A stretch of 64,000 nt of DNA from Zygnema cylindricum (GCA_037447655.1 JBBHKE010000308.1:187224-251223); one strand, 5' to 3'; positions 45,594 to 57,687 are shown, counted from the stretch's first letter. A program made the numbers and translations. Notes: generated by a model not told the origin, from the sequence alone.

Positions 45594-46580
45594 GTAGAAA
45601 CTAATGGTTTTTTAAGTATTTTCTAGGTATGAAAAAAAATATAGAAGTCGAGGCAGTCTATCTCTAACTTCTCTCTCCAAACTCTCAAACTTGTCGCAGT
45701 CACTGAGAAGTTGGAGAGGAAGCTAGAGCCATGGCTACCTTGGCTATCCTGAGGTTTACGGGAGGGTCCTATCTTCTAATTTTTTCTAAGTCCTATCTCT
45801 CTCACAGACTCTATCTACTGATGTACGGAGCCAATCAGATTACAGTTTCGTACATAAAAGTACAGCTGTCGGTGTACTTTTTGTACTGACACTGTACGAT
45901 ATGGCCTAAATGTCGACACGTAGTATGTCCGGATTCGCTCCCTTAATCCTCGGAGATACCGCGATCCAATTTCATTTCGCCACGTGTCATCCGATGTGGC
46001 GATGACCACAAACTGCCGAAATCCTCTTCCGCGATCTCAGCGTTAATTCCGGCTGTCCGATTACATTCACATTTAATCGTAGCCGTAATAAATACATGCG
46101 CGATATTCGTTTCATTACATAAATAAATGCCCGGTATTGGTTTCTTATCCGTACCGTAATCTGTACTTTTACATTACTGGATCTATGTATCTCGTAAATA
46201 GTTACAGTTAAATGTATTATCCTACCTGATAATGTTTAATTAATTATCAAACCACATAGTACGTAACACTAGTTCTAGACTTAACGGCTAAGGGTACCGG
46301 CTGTCGGCTGCCACCGGCCGGTAGGTACCAGGATCAAATCCTGTGGCCGGCACATACCTTTTAGTAAATAAACCCCTAACTAATATATATTTCCCGTAAT
46401 CCTCTGGATAGCCTAGGTAGCCATGGCTCTAGCTCCCTCTCCAATTTCTCATTGACTGCGACAAGTTTGAGAGTTGGAGAGAGAAGTTAGAGGTAGACTG
46501 CCTCGGCTTCTTTCTAAATTTCTATTTAGACCTAGAAAATACTTAAAATGGAGCATTAATTTCTACACTCCCCTTATTTT

Positions 46581-49168
46581 CTAGTCAATTTTTAATTTGA
46601 GACCACACTTCTCCTTGCAGAAAATTAGCTTAGGGGAAGGCACAAGTTTGGTCATCATATTTGCTACCATCTCACTATCTGGTCGGTACTCTAAACTGAT
46701 TATTTTGTTTTCTACTCTCTCTCTAACAAAGCTGAGTCTGATATCCATGTGTTTGGCTTTAAAATGATGTTTAGGATTGGCAAAAATAGCGATTGCTGCC
46801 TGATTATCACAAAAATATTTTTGCACACCACTCTTAAGATTACTCAGCTCACCAAGCAAAGACTTGACCCACATCAATTCTTTTACAGCAAAGCAAGAGG
46901 CCATATACTCAGCCTCCATGGTGGACTGAGAAATAACTCTTTGCTGTTTGCTACTCCAACAACAAGCCCCATCACCCACATATAATACATATCCAGAAGT
47001 GCATCTCCTCATCGGAGCATCACCATAACTGGCATCACTCCAAGTAGTGATGTCAGTATTCTCCCCACCCAAATGCAACCATAGATCCCTAGTTCCTATC
47101 AAATATCTAAGGACTCTTTTAGCTGCCTCCCGCTCCCTCTTAGTAGGAGCATTTAGACTTCTACTCAGCACTCCTACAGCTGCAGCTAAATCAGGCTGGG
47201 TACAATTCATAAAATAGATTAGACTTCCCACTACTTACCTGTAAGGAATAGTCTGCATGAACTTCTGTTCTTCAAGAGATAATTCCTCGTCTAAGACTAT
47301 GACTCCTTCTTCCTCACTCCCCTCACTTCCCTTCTTCAACTCCATTGGAGTTGTACAACTATTAGCTTTATCCATTTAAAATTTTTCAAGCATGTTCCCT
47401 ATTGCTTTCTTTTGAGTCAATCTTATAATTTTTCTTTTTCGGTCTCTCTCTACTTGAATTCCCAAAATATATTTTGCTTCCCCCATATCCTTCATTTCAA
47501 ATCTCCCTTTAAGATCAGTTTTCAGTTTATTAATTTTTTCCATTGATTTACTTAAGACAAGCAAATCATCAACATAAATTGCAATAAATATAAAACCTTC
47601 TTCATCTTAGAAAACATAGATTGAGTGACCTGAGCTGATCCGGATATATCCTAGACCGGTAAGAAACTCATCAAGCTTCTTATTCCACTGTCGAGGCGCC
47701 TGTTTCAAACCATAAAGAGATTTAATCAGCCGGCATACCTTACTCTCCTCTCCTTTCTCCACAAACCCTTCGGGTTGTCGCATGAAGATCTCCTCTTCCA
47801 ATTCTCCATGCAAAAATGTTGTTTTGATGTCCATCTGGTGCACTTCCATGTCTTACGCTGCTGCCAGGCTGAGAAGTATGCGAACAGAGGGAAATCTGAC
47901 CACCGGGGCAAAGGTTTCCTTGTAGTCAATTCCCTCCTATTGTGTAAATCCCTTTGCCACTAATCGGGCCTTGTAGCGCCGATTGTGTTATCTGGGTTTA
48001 GTTTTAATTTGAAAACCCACTTACAACCGATTGGTTTTCGGTAAGGTGGACAATCCCCCAGCTCCCAATTATCGGCTGCCATAATTGATGCCATCTCCTC
48101 ATTGATGGCTGTCTTCCACCGGTTTTTTTCTGGACAAGTCATCGCCTCTCCATAAGTTTGAGGTTCATCTTGATGAGATAGTTTAGTAACCTTGTTATTA
48201 ACCTGCTTTTCTTGCAGTCTTTTGCTACTTCTCCTTCCCCCCTCAAAATCTGACGCCGGAATAGATGGTTCTCGTGGATTCTTTCGAACAAACTCAGCTT
48301 CTCCCCTATCCTTTGATTCCGAATCAATTTCCACCACGTCTTCCGCTTCGGGTAGAGTTGTCACTAGAGTTTCCACAGCCGAGTCCTTTTCGGTCTGATT
48401 TGTACCTGCAAGAATGTCATCTTCTCTAAAACCTGGATAGTTAGGAAGTTCAAAGTCATAAGAATTTTCTGACTAAAATCTGATTTTTACTGACTTTGTA
48501 TACTTGAAGGGATCCACAGACTTTCCTTCATCCATAACTACTAGATGCTTTACTAAAATTATATCTTCCTTTTTTAGATCGTAAACTCTATATCGTTTAA
48601 CATCCTCATCATATGCTAATAAGTATCCCTGTGTTCCTTTAGGATCTAGCTTCCAATTAGACCGATCTGTATCTAGACTGAATACTTCACTGCCGAAAAC
48701 CTTTAAGTGAGATATGTCTGGTTTCCGGCCTGTCCATCTCTCATAAGGTGTTTGATCTTTTATAGCTGAAGTAAGAACTCTATTTTTGAGGTAATTAGCA
48801 CAGTTCATTGCTTCTGCCCAAAACCTTTTTCCTATTTTTTTATCAAACAACCTACTTCTAGCACTATCACTTAGTGTTCTATTTAACCTTTCAGCTACCC
48901 CATTCTTTTCCGGGTTTTCTGGAACTGTCTTTTGGTGTTGGACTCCATCTTCCTTCAGAAAATCCTCAAACTGGTTAGAAGTATACTCCCCACAATTGTC
49001 ACTCCTCACTCTCTTGATTGGAGTTTCATGGAGTTTTTCACTCCATGCTTTATATTGTCTAAAACAATCCTGAGCTTCGGACTTGTTTTTCAAAAAATAC
49101 ACCCGGGAATACCGAGACCAATCATCAGTGATAGTCATCATAAATCTCTTCCCCCACGGTGAGGGCAC
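46581..49168 (-). pseudogene. Copia integrase, reverse transcriptase and RNase H (46-52 kb element)
   Basis: Integrase 48473-49168 (TDDWSRYSRVYFLKNKSEA, VRSDNCGEYT, NGVAERLNRT). RT pieces at 47960-48376 (CKWVFKLKLNPDNTI), 47607-47849 (HQMDIKTTFLHGEL, YGLKQAPRQWN) and 47376-47564 (LVLSKSMEKINKL). RNase H 46581-47231 (SDASYGDAPMRRCTSGY, EAEYMA). Four or more frame breaks. Confidence 0.9.
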
Positions 49169-49249
49169 TTTAGCCGGTCCCCAAGTATCTCTGTGTACTG
49201 GATCTAGAATTTTTTCTCCCTTATAGGTGGTTGTTTTAGGAAAGGGTAA

Positions 49250-50920
49250 TCAATGTGTTTTACCTTGAGCACATCCACTACAATCACTTATATTATCACT
49301 CTCACTGAACTTAATCCCTTCCACCACTCCCATCTTTTTCATCTCTCTTAACTTATCTAGATTCGCATGCCCAAGCCTCTTATGCCACATCATAATATCA
49401 TGAACACTAGCATAATAAAGTTTCTTCGTTTCATTACTTAAAACCAGCCTAAACATCCCATGGCTACCTTTCTCAGCAATGAAATAGATATCCTCCTCAA
49501 AACTAGCAGTAAAGACTCCTTCCCTAGTGCTAGTAAAAAAACCCTTATCATCTAATACGGATGTAGAGATGAGGTTTTTGTTTAGCTCTGGAATAAACAA
49601 TACATCGGAGAATGTTACTATGGATGTCTTTCCTTCTACTAACACTTTCAAATCTACCGATCTTACAAGAGTAGTGGTGACTATCCTCCCATCCCCGTAC
49701 TCTATCTCTACGATGGGAATATTTCTTATCTTAGTGAACAGGTGTTTATCTTTACACATGTGCATTGAGGCACCTGAATATACAATCCAGCCTGCTTCAC
49801 CTTTGAATCCATCGTAAGCACATTTTTGCCTTCGTGGAATTTCGACCTCATTTTTCGCCTCCAACTCCTCATCTAAATGGAGCTCATCGTCTTCGTCCTC
49901 GGATTCCGCCTCATGTACTTGTGTCACAAAGGCCTTTTTCTTTCCTCTCGGGGTACCACCGGTATGCCCCTCCTTTAACCGAAGCTCGGTTAGCTTAGTG
50001 CACTCTGCCATATAGTGCCCAGGTTTCTTACAAAAATGAAATAAACCTTTGGGAGCCCTTGGTCCAAACTCGTCGGTCTGAATTTTCTGCTCCCTACCCC
50101 CATAGTTTCCAACCGGTTTCTGGGAATCCTTGTTCCTCCAATCGGTCGCAGTTGCCAAGGCTTGGCCACTCTTTCCTCCCGTTCGGATCTCAATCGTATT
50201 CTCCCGAACGAGAATCATCCCTACCACTGAGTTCCATACCCACCTTGAGTCCGACAAGTCCTACACACGGTTGACTATGTTCTCGAACTCATTGGGTAAC
50301 TTCATCAGTAAACAGTTAACCTTTTCTTTTTCACTTAAATATTTTCCCGCACTCTCTAGCTCCATGAAGAGTGTAGCAAGCTCATTGCAAAAATCCAACA
50401 TCTTCCCCCCTTTGTATACATACTCCTTAACTTTCTGATCAGCCAACTAAATCGTAACTTGCTGAATCGTACCACTTTGGTACATCTTTATGAGAGCCAT
50501 CCAAAGATCAAATGCCCTTTCTACCTGCAAATGAGGACATGCAAGTCCTTGAGTGAGATGGCGTAGGATGAAGTGCTTTGCCGCCATATTGTTGAAGTCC
50601 CAGGTTTCAGTATCATTCTCTTCGTTCCTCGGAATAGGTGACATGAATGCCAAACCAGTTGCTATGGGTGTGGTCGCCTCTTTCTCCTTTCCTTTGTCCA
50701 CCACCTCTCCTTCTTTTGTTTCCTCCGTTGAAGGTGGATCCTCTTTCCTGGTGAATCTGCTTCTTTCAAACACTAGAGGAATTCCAAGACTTGATGGACG
50801 CCCCAACCTTCCACTCACTATCCCCCAAAACCTTTTTTCGCAAAGAGCTCCTATCATCATACTTTCCTAGTATATGAAGCTAGTTCCAATAAAGATTGGT
50901 ACCCTAGAGGGTGGGCCCAT
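49250..50920 (-). pseudogene. Copia gag and protease (46-52 kb element)
   Basis: Gag begins around FWGIVSG (50815) and continues AAKHFILRHL, WMALIKMYQSGTIQQ, LLMKLPNEFENI, with stops at 50447 and 50261. The CCHC knuckle reads FHFCKKPGHYMAEC: the first Cys is Phe, so the finger is broken. The protease reads WIVYSGASMHMC: the catalytic Asp is Tyr. GAG-pre-integrase MMWHKRLGHANLDKL ends at a stop at 49250. Confidence 0.85.
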
Positions 50921-51959
50921 AACTTGAGACTCTGAGACCTCCATAAGTCCTCAGAGTGGACAACTTCCAAGAAGCCTCTAGGATAACCCTGAACCCTTTG
51001 TGTTTCAGCAAGCAAAAACACTGACCAACTTCACCCCGATGAAGGCAAGACTCCCCATAGTCGATAGCAAAAAGAATCTCTGAATTTGCTCCCCTTAGCT
51101 GTAAGTTATGGAGGGTCAAAGTTGACCTTTTGTACAAAAGCTCTGTGAGAGAGAGGGTCCTATCTTCTAATTTTTCTAAGTCTTATCTCTCTCACAGACT
51201 CTATCTACTGATGTACGGAGCCAATTAGATTATAGTTCCGTATATAAAAGTACAGTTGTCGGTGTACTTTCTGTACGGACACTGTACGACATGGCCTAAA
51301 TGTCGACACGTGGTATGTCCGGATTCGCTCCCTTAATCCTCGGAGATACCACGATTCAATGTCATTTCGCCACGTGTCATCCGATGTGGCGATGACCACA
51401 AACCGCCGAAATCCTCTTCCGCGATCTCAGCGTTAATTCCGGCCGTCCGATTAAATTCACATTTAATCGTAGCCGTAATAAATACATGCGCGATATTCGT
51501 TTCATTACAGAAATAAATGCGCGATATTGGTTTCTTATCCGTACCGTAATCCGTACTTTTACATTACTGGATCTATGTATCCTGTAAATAGTTACAGTTA
51601 AATGTATTATCCTACCTGATAATGTTTAATTAATTATCAAACCATATAGTACGTAACACTAGTTCTAGACTTAACGGCTAAGGCTAACGGCTGCCGGCTG
51701 TCTGCCGGCTGGTAGATACCAGGATCAAATCCTGTGGCCGGCACATACCTTTTAGTAAATAAACCCCTAACTAATATATATTTTCCGTAAACCTCTGGAT
51801 AGCCTAGGTAGCCATGGCTCTTGCTCCTTCTCCAATTTCTCAGTGACTGCGACAAGTTTGAGAGTTGGAGAGAGAAGTTAGAGGTAGACTACCTCGGCTT
51901 CTTTCTATATTTCTATTTAGACCTAGAAAATACTTAAAATGGAGCATTAATTACTACAA

Positions 51960-53013
51960 GTATAACCCACTCCAAGAGGAGGACCAGGAGGACGAGGAAG
52001 GTCACAAGCTCTCAAACGTTGAGGAGCCGGAGCGGGAACCAACACCTCCACCGATAGAGGAGCGTGGCTCTGACCTGGAGGTGATGAGGAACCCAAATAA
52101 GGAGAGTACCGCTGACGAGCAGTCTTCAGAGAGCTCCGAAAAAAAGGTCGAGGCGCAGTACCCTAGTGGGGATGATGTGTTCATCCTCCGACGAGTGGAA
52201 GGGGAAACAGAAGGAGAAAGCTAACAAGAAGAAGAAATTCTCGACAACATGTTTACACTACCCATCGATCCCGAACATCCAGATTTCACTTTCAGCTTTG
52301 CTAAACGCTATTACTGGGATCCTTCGGAGTGGCCAACGACATGGCGTACAGGAAAACCGAGAGATCCTATCCACATTCCTGCTAGTGTGTCGTCGCACCC
52401 GGCACGGAATTTTATGAGGACGAAAGACCTAGGTAACAATCACAAGGGTTATGTGCAGTTAGATCCTCATGCGTTACCGTTCGTAGAGGTAGTCGAGGAC
52501 CACTACTGGTACAGGGTGGACGTACCTAGATTACTCCGCCATTATCACCCTTGGGATGCGCGTCTTCACGACATCATCTCTCGGGCGGAGGTCACACCCG
52601 AGGTACGGACACTCAAGTTGGCCCGGAAGAACGCTCTGCAGCGGGCCCGAGCTGCCAGGAAACACGTTTCCTTCAAATTAAAGAAGGTACCTCGGAGAGA
52701 ACTAGCCGACGAAGTTGCGGAAGGAGCACAACAAATGGAGGAACCCGAAGCTCCCCAAGTCCGGGTACCCGAAGAACTTGCACTAGCGGCCATTTTGCCG
52801 CAATCCGAGGCACCCGCGGCCGAACCGGAGGAAGGGGAGGACCAAGTTCGGGAGCGAATCACTCGGAGACGCTTAGCAGCGGGGGACCATCACATTGCGC
52901 TGCTAGAGACTCGATGCGAGCAACTGCAAAATCAACTCGACACCCTGCGACAAGAATTCGAGGAGTACCGTGAGGAGACATACGGCATACTCCGTCAACT
53001 TCAGTTTCCCTGA
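51960..53013 (+). pseudogene. Gypsy third ORF, C-terminal part with coiled coil
   Basis: Same reading frame from KYNPLQEEDQEDEEG onward, one in-frame TAA at 52222, then 255 codons from 52249 to 53013. Visible features are a W/Y-rich block (YYWDPSEWPTTW), a conserved-looking HYWYRVDVPRLLRHYHPWD segment, a basic stretch (RKNALQRARAARKHV), an acidic A/E/P linker, and a C-terminal heptad-like coiled coil (LETRCEQLQNQLDTLRQEF). It is not an integrase; function unknown. Confidence 0.65.
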
Positions 53014-53702
53014 GTAATGTTTAGCGGGACGTTGAATCCTTAGTGGGAGGCACTGTAACAGGGTTACAAAAAAAGTGTACAATAATGTTAGAGGCGAGGC
53101 TGCTGTAGTTGCGGTCCCAGAGCAGCGTAGCTGCTACGCCAGAGTAGGGCAGCGGAGCAACTTAGCAGCTTAGCAGCGTAGTATAGCAACGCATTGTAGC
53201 AGCATAGCAACGCCGCAGAATGTAGATTAAACTGCATAGTTCTAGAAGGATAGTTTGGATAGATCGCGGTTGACCGTGTCGGTCCATGTGTACATCTGTA
53301 TAGTACTGGGTTGACTAGCGGATGGACAGTTTAAATAGGAAAGTAGACTTAGTCAACAGGCAAACTCTTTGAGTGGACCTTCGCAGTGAGCTTTCAACTT
53401 TGTAATCTCCTCCCGATTAATAAACCCCAACTTGTATCTGTGGCTACCGTGTTACTCTGCTGTTGCTACGAGGGGATCCTTGGAGCTTTCTGCTGTGCAT
53501 TGTGGAGTGTTGTGAAGTATTTTGTCCCTTTTACAAGTAACAATGTCTTGTTACACATCAGGTCACTTGAAAACATTGTACGATAAATTTGCGCTAGAAT
53601 ACAAAGTAATTTCGTTGAGTTATAATCACATAGGGTCGTACCTTTATTATGTACGTCAGTTTGCCTTGGTCGGAAACTCACTTTAAACGCAAATGTGAAC
53701 CA

Positions 53703-54643
53703 CCTGTAGGTCAAGTTCCCATGTGCTAAAGTTACAGCTATTTTTTTGTCGTTTTCCTCCATAACTTAGAAAAAAACATGAAAATCTGCAACCGTACCAA
53801 AAAATTGAAATTACCACCGTACAAGTTGCATTACGTTGAAAATTTAGCTGTACTGTAGTTTGTCGTCTAGCGCGTTTCGACCCACTTTCCCGTCTTTCCA
53901 GCTCTTCTTCAAACTTTATATAAAATCACCTCGCGAGGTGATGTTAAATAAAGTTCTATGAGGTGAGCGAATATGCAGATGTTGTCGCACGTGTCGGAAG
54001 TTTTTAACTATTTTTGTGCTCAGAGTACCCAAAAAAAAAAACAAACTACACGTTTACAACCTATGCGTGACTTTTTTCCGTGCCTTTTTTTCCGTACAGG
54101 GCCCGTGGAGGTGGTCTCGACCAACGGACGTCGTTTCGCAAAAATGAAGTCCGTAAAAGCGTCTCTCTCTCTCCCTCTTCCACTACAACGTCTATCTCAC
54201 AATTATTGCAATGAAAAACGTCAATAATGGTATCGAATGAAAGATCTCTAAAAACGATTTCTATTGATTATCATTGGGTGTATTTTGATGGGTAAGTAGA
54301 GTGAGAAAAGACTAAAAAACAAAATTGGGAAACCATGGCGGATAATTTTAGAATTTGTGACGTCGACGTTGTCATAATTTGAGTGTGACGTCAAAATGCC
54401 ACAAACCCTAAACATTTACAATGTCACAAGTAGCTAGATGTCTATAACCGTCGCTATTTTGCAATTGTCGCGAGTTTTGTAGTCGTCTACAACCGTCACA
54501 AATTACACCTACGTCTGCATCCGTCATAATTTAAAGTAACAATTTCATTTCTTTATATAGAAATGCTCTGAAAGTAGAACGGAGAATCTTTGCTAAAAAT
54601 AAAGTTACAAGACTAAAGTTTTAGCTACATGGGAAAGTGCCCT
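53703..54643. repeat. GTCC-family TIR element, uninterrupted copy
   Basis: Begins AAGTTCCCATGTGCTAAAG and ends TACATGGGAAAGTGCCC. It contains all family landmarks in order, including CACCTCGCGAGGTGATGTTA, an 8+8 bp palindrome. It is the reference for seeing the nested insertion at 33116. Confidence 0.7.
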
Positions 54644-55189
54644 TAGAGCCAGTTTTAAGCAAAGTGACACCTGAGTATTGTCTTTCCCTACAATTGTCCA
54701 TGTGTCTGTGTGTTCATGTAAAACCATGGATTACAAGGGAATGCGATAACAGGAAACACAACCTGATGGATATTGCTCTCTAACGATGGTTGTAATGTAC
54801 GTAAACCATCGACATGTGAACACAACCAAAGTCTATTTTTTTTTTAGTATGGAAGGTCAAGTCGGTTCATGACGGGGACCGGTCCGATGGTTTGGACCAT
54901 AGTTCAAAAGTAGGCGTTTCCATTGAAGGCCTATTGTAGGCGCCTTTATCGTAAGCTGTGTTATGGGCTTTTCATGTGATTTTCTTAGATCGCTGCTTTG
55001 ATCAGCGACTGCCGATCGTCCAAATCTGACGGTTTAAATAAAAAATTCCTCAAAACTCCCATAAAAATTATTTTTTGTCCGAATGTTTTTCAAAATTTAG
55101 ACATGACGTTTATTTCTCTATCGATCGATGTGCAACTCAACCATGCTACTATTTTTTTTTCATTTTGCGACCAATATAAGGGTCTTAAG
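54644..55189. repeat. Dispersed repeat, left part (partner of 18764-18932)
   Basis: The segment from about 55010 (CGTCCAAATCTGACGGTTTA) to 55189 matches 18775-18935. 54644-55000 has no recognised feature. The match resumes at 55923 after the hAT-like insertion. Confidence 0.75.
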
Positions 55190-55914
55190 CATAGTTGTTC
55201 AAATCGTGCGATTTTTTCTTTTTTTGCGATTGAAACGTATAATTCGTGACTTTTGAAAAAATCGTAAAAAAACGTGTACTGTAAACTGAAACTGAAATTT
55301 TACGGAAACCTGTAAACTAATTACTGTAACTGTACATTTTTTTACCCATATGTACGGAATATAACGGGAAATATGCGTCGCACTTATTGGTACTTTCTGT
55401 TCAGTGAACGGAACAGAAATACCACGGAAGTTGTACGTTATATAATCGAAAATGTACGGACATTTTTCGAAAAGAGACGTTGAACGTCACAATAATTTCG
55501 CGTGTTCAGTTTGAAATTTGTACGGGCGTCTTCTTCAATTTTTTTTGAAAGAAGACGCCATGGAACAGAGAAAAAATTGCTAAAAATGTTATCTTCGTAG
55601 CATTCGGACCCGTTTATATTAACTGTGCAACGTAGACTAAGGTGAACGACAGGACTACCATTTGGTAAAGTCATTCCGTTACCAACAGAAATTGTGATAA
55701 AATTTTAAAGAGTTTATTTGTTTACCGCTCATTTAACGGGAAAAACTTGCAAACTGCGTTATATGTAATAGTTTTTTGTTTTTTTTATGTACGGAATAGT
55801 ACGGAAGGAAATTCATTAACGATTTTTTGCGATTTGATCAAAAGGTTCAATGCGTTTGTTACGTATAATTCGTCACGTACGGTACGTTCGCACTAATCGC
55901 CGTGAACAACTATG
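55190..55914. mobile_element. hAT-like non-autonomous element with 8 bp duplication
   Basis: Starts CATAGTTGTTCA and ends TGAACAACTATG; GTCTTAAG flanks both sides (55182-55189 and 55915-55922). An 8 bp duplication with CA...TG ends fits the hAT superfamily. It is 725 bp; a 78-residue minus frame (55438-55674) is not recognisable as transposase. Sub-terminal ATAATTCGT repeats occur at both ends. Confidence 0.85.
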
Positions 55915-56007
55915 GTCTTAAGGTCATATTGTATGTTTTGCGTACAATAGGCATATTGTATGGGCCTACTTTCACCTACTTTTGAACTATGCTTTGGACT
56001 GGTCAAG

Positions 56008-56223
56008 TACACCGCCAATCGCTATTAGCGTAGTGTACGCTAATTGCGTCCCGCCTTTTTTTTATTCTCAAATAGAATTATCCATACTATTTAAGAAATA
56101 CCCTAATTTCTAATTAGAGTAGACGATTTCTTTCAAAATATTCAAATTCTTAATTAGCGTATACCACTGTAATTATTCTTAAACGCTAAAGAAACTTCTA
56201 CGCTAATAGCGATTGGCGGTGTA
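56008..56223. mobile_element. Mariner/Stowaway-like element
   Basis: Opens TACACCGCCAATCGCTATTA and closes with the perfect reverse complement over at least 24 bp, ending GGCGGTGTA. TA flanks both sides. 216 bp, non-coding. The truncated copy at 18346 is the same subfamily (shared GTGTACGCTAATT.CGTCCCGC). Confidence 0.85.
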
Positions 56224-57687
56224 CAGTATTGTAGGTTTCCTGCCACACAAAGCCTTCGCTTCTGTCAAATGGGTGCAAATCTAATCTGGGCGGCAAAAAG
56301 GACAATCACCGTCATGCCGACAAAAACGACACATTTTACTCGTCGCCGCATCTGTAGAAGTCTACTAGACTCTATCTTATTTGAGCTGCAACACCTCTGG
56401 GGAACACACGTCCAAAACATGCGACAAGAAAACTTGCGCCATGTGCATCTCATGTCTTGCCAACTGGCGGCATGTGATTTGCTGCCACGCTAGAGTCTAG
56501 CTGACCACGTTTTGGACAAGTGGAACACTTTGTTTCAAGAGCGATTTTTTCGAAGGCAGAAGAGTTGACGGCAGAAACATCTAAAATATTCGTACATAGC
56601 AGGTACGAAAAGACGGCTAATACAATGTGTTATCTTGACTTCTTAAAGTCAACCATGCTTGTCGTACGACCGGCTAACTTTTTAGCTCGGGCTCTTGTCA
56701 GTCGAAATCAGTAATAGTTCAAGTCATATAAATTTAATTTTTAAGGTACCAATTCTAAATCGGCAGCTTCAACCTCTACCACTCATAAAACAAAGTTTTC
56801 CGGCCCAAATTAAATCGTACGACCCCGTTTGTCGAAATTGTGCAAGATTTCTTTGTTGTGCGATATCAATATTACGTGGTCCAATAGGTTCACCGCGTCT
56901 CACCTTCGAAACATATTCGCAAGTGCAAGAAGCAGCACTGGCGGCTTAGCGGTCAAAATAAGTTAAGTATCTCGCACTAATTTTTTTTTATTTCAGTGCG
57001 GCTTTGCGCAGGTTTCTCTTGTTTCTACAATCCAATTAGAGTCGCCGTGGTCAGCAAAAACTGTGGTGCCGCTGAACTACATTGTTTCTATGTACCAATT
57101 CACAATTTAACTCTCCTTGGTTAGCGAAAGACGCTCTTCCGATGAACTATTGATTTCTATGTCCCAGTTACACTGCGTGAAGTTAGCAGGTTGACCTTCA
57201 AAAAGTCATCGATACTAATACTACCGTCTGTCGTCAAGTTCAAACCACGTCTATACTAATTTCTGTACTTTATTGTACTTAAAGACTGGTGAACTTTTGC
57301 GGCCAATAAAATCTTTCTTTCTTTCTTTTTTTTCCCCAATAAAAAACTGGTCTTGCAAAAAATGTTTGCCGGGTCGGCAACTTTAATAGTCCAGCCGTAC
57401 AAACGGCCGTTCGGTGGCAAGACTGACGAAAGATTCGTTCGTACTTATTCGGCTTCAAATTCTGAACTCAAGGACCTTTTTGAATTCATTTCTGGGCTCA
57501 AAACTGCATTGCTCTGACGCTGCCACTCAATATCTTAACCTTTACAGTCGTACCTTTTCCATCTCGTTTCAAACCTTTTCCATCTCGTTTCAAATTTTGA
57601 TTCTCCAGCAGACCTGCAGTATTTTTGTCCCAGCCAATTCCACAGCTTATTCACACGTGCAAAGCGTATATTTCCTGTTCGGTACCA
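56224..57687. other. Upstream region of the receptor-like gene
   Basis: No supported gene. Several 60-120 residue frames on plus lack motifs. 57540-57590 has a short duplication (CTTTTCCATCTCGTTTCAAA twice). The last 300-400 bp are presumably the promoter and 5' leader of the gene at 57688, but I see no clear TATA box. Confidence 0.5.

Larger units (their letters stand above)
45594..51958 (-). mobile_element. Ty1/copia element nested in gypsy ORF3, with an inverted LTR arm
   Basis: 5' LTR 50925-51958; 3' LTR 45767-46567, truncated at its 3' side, preceded by the purine tract AAATAAGGGGAGTG. An extra fragment at 45594-45766 is the first ~173 bp of the same LTR in the opposite (plus) orientation. 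The insertion therefore begins TGTAGAAA and ends TACTACA, an inverted pair. Primer site GTTATGGGCCCACC at 910-923 of the 50 kb block, as in the 20 kb copy. Confidence 0.8.
35773..53535 (+). mobile_element. Ty3/gypsy LTR retrotransposon with two nested copia elements
   Basis: 5' LTR 35773-36252 and 3' LTR 53054-53535 both start TGTAACA and end TTTTACA, and differ at scattered sites. AGTAA flanks both ends (35768-35772 and 53536-53540). A purine-rich AGTGGGAGGCAC precedes the 3' LTR. The order Gag, protease, reverse transcriptase, RNase H is gypsy-like. After removing the two copia insertions the element would be about 5.6 kb. No integrase is visible, every ORF carries stops, and an extra ORF follows RNase H. 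Confidence 0.9.

Noticed and set aside
46261-46352. A tRNA gene in the copia LTR
   Set aside because: There is a T-arm-like hairpin and a B-box-like word, but no 7 bp acceptor, D-arm and anticodon arm at the right spacing.
49250-50257. A functional copia polyprotein
   Set aside because: The zinc knuckle has lost its first Cys, the protease has Tyr for the catalytic Asp, and stops separate the domains.
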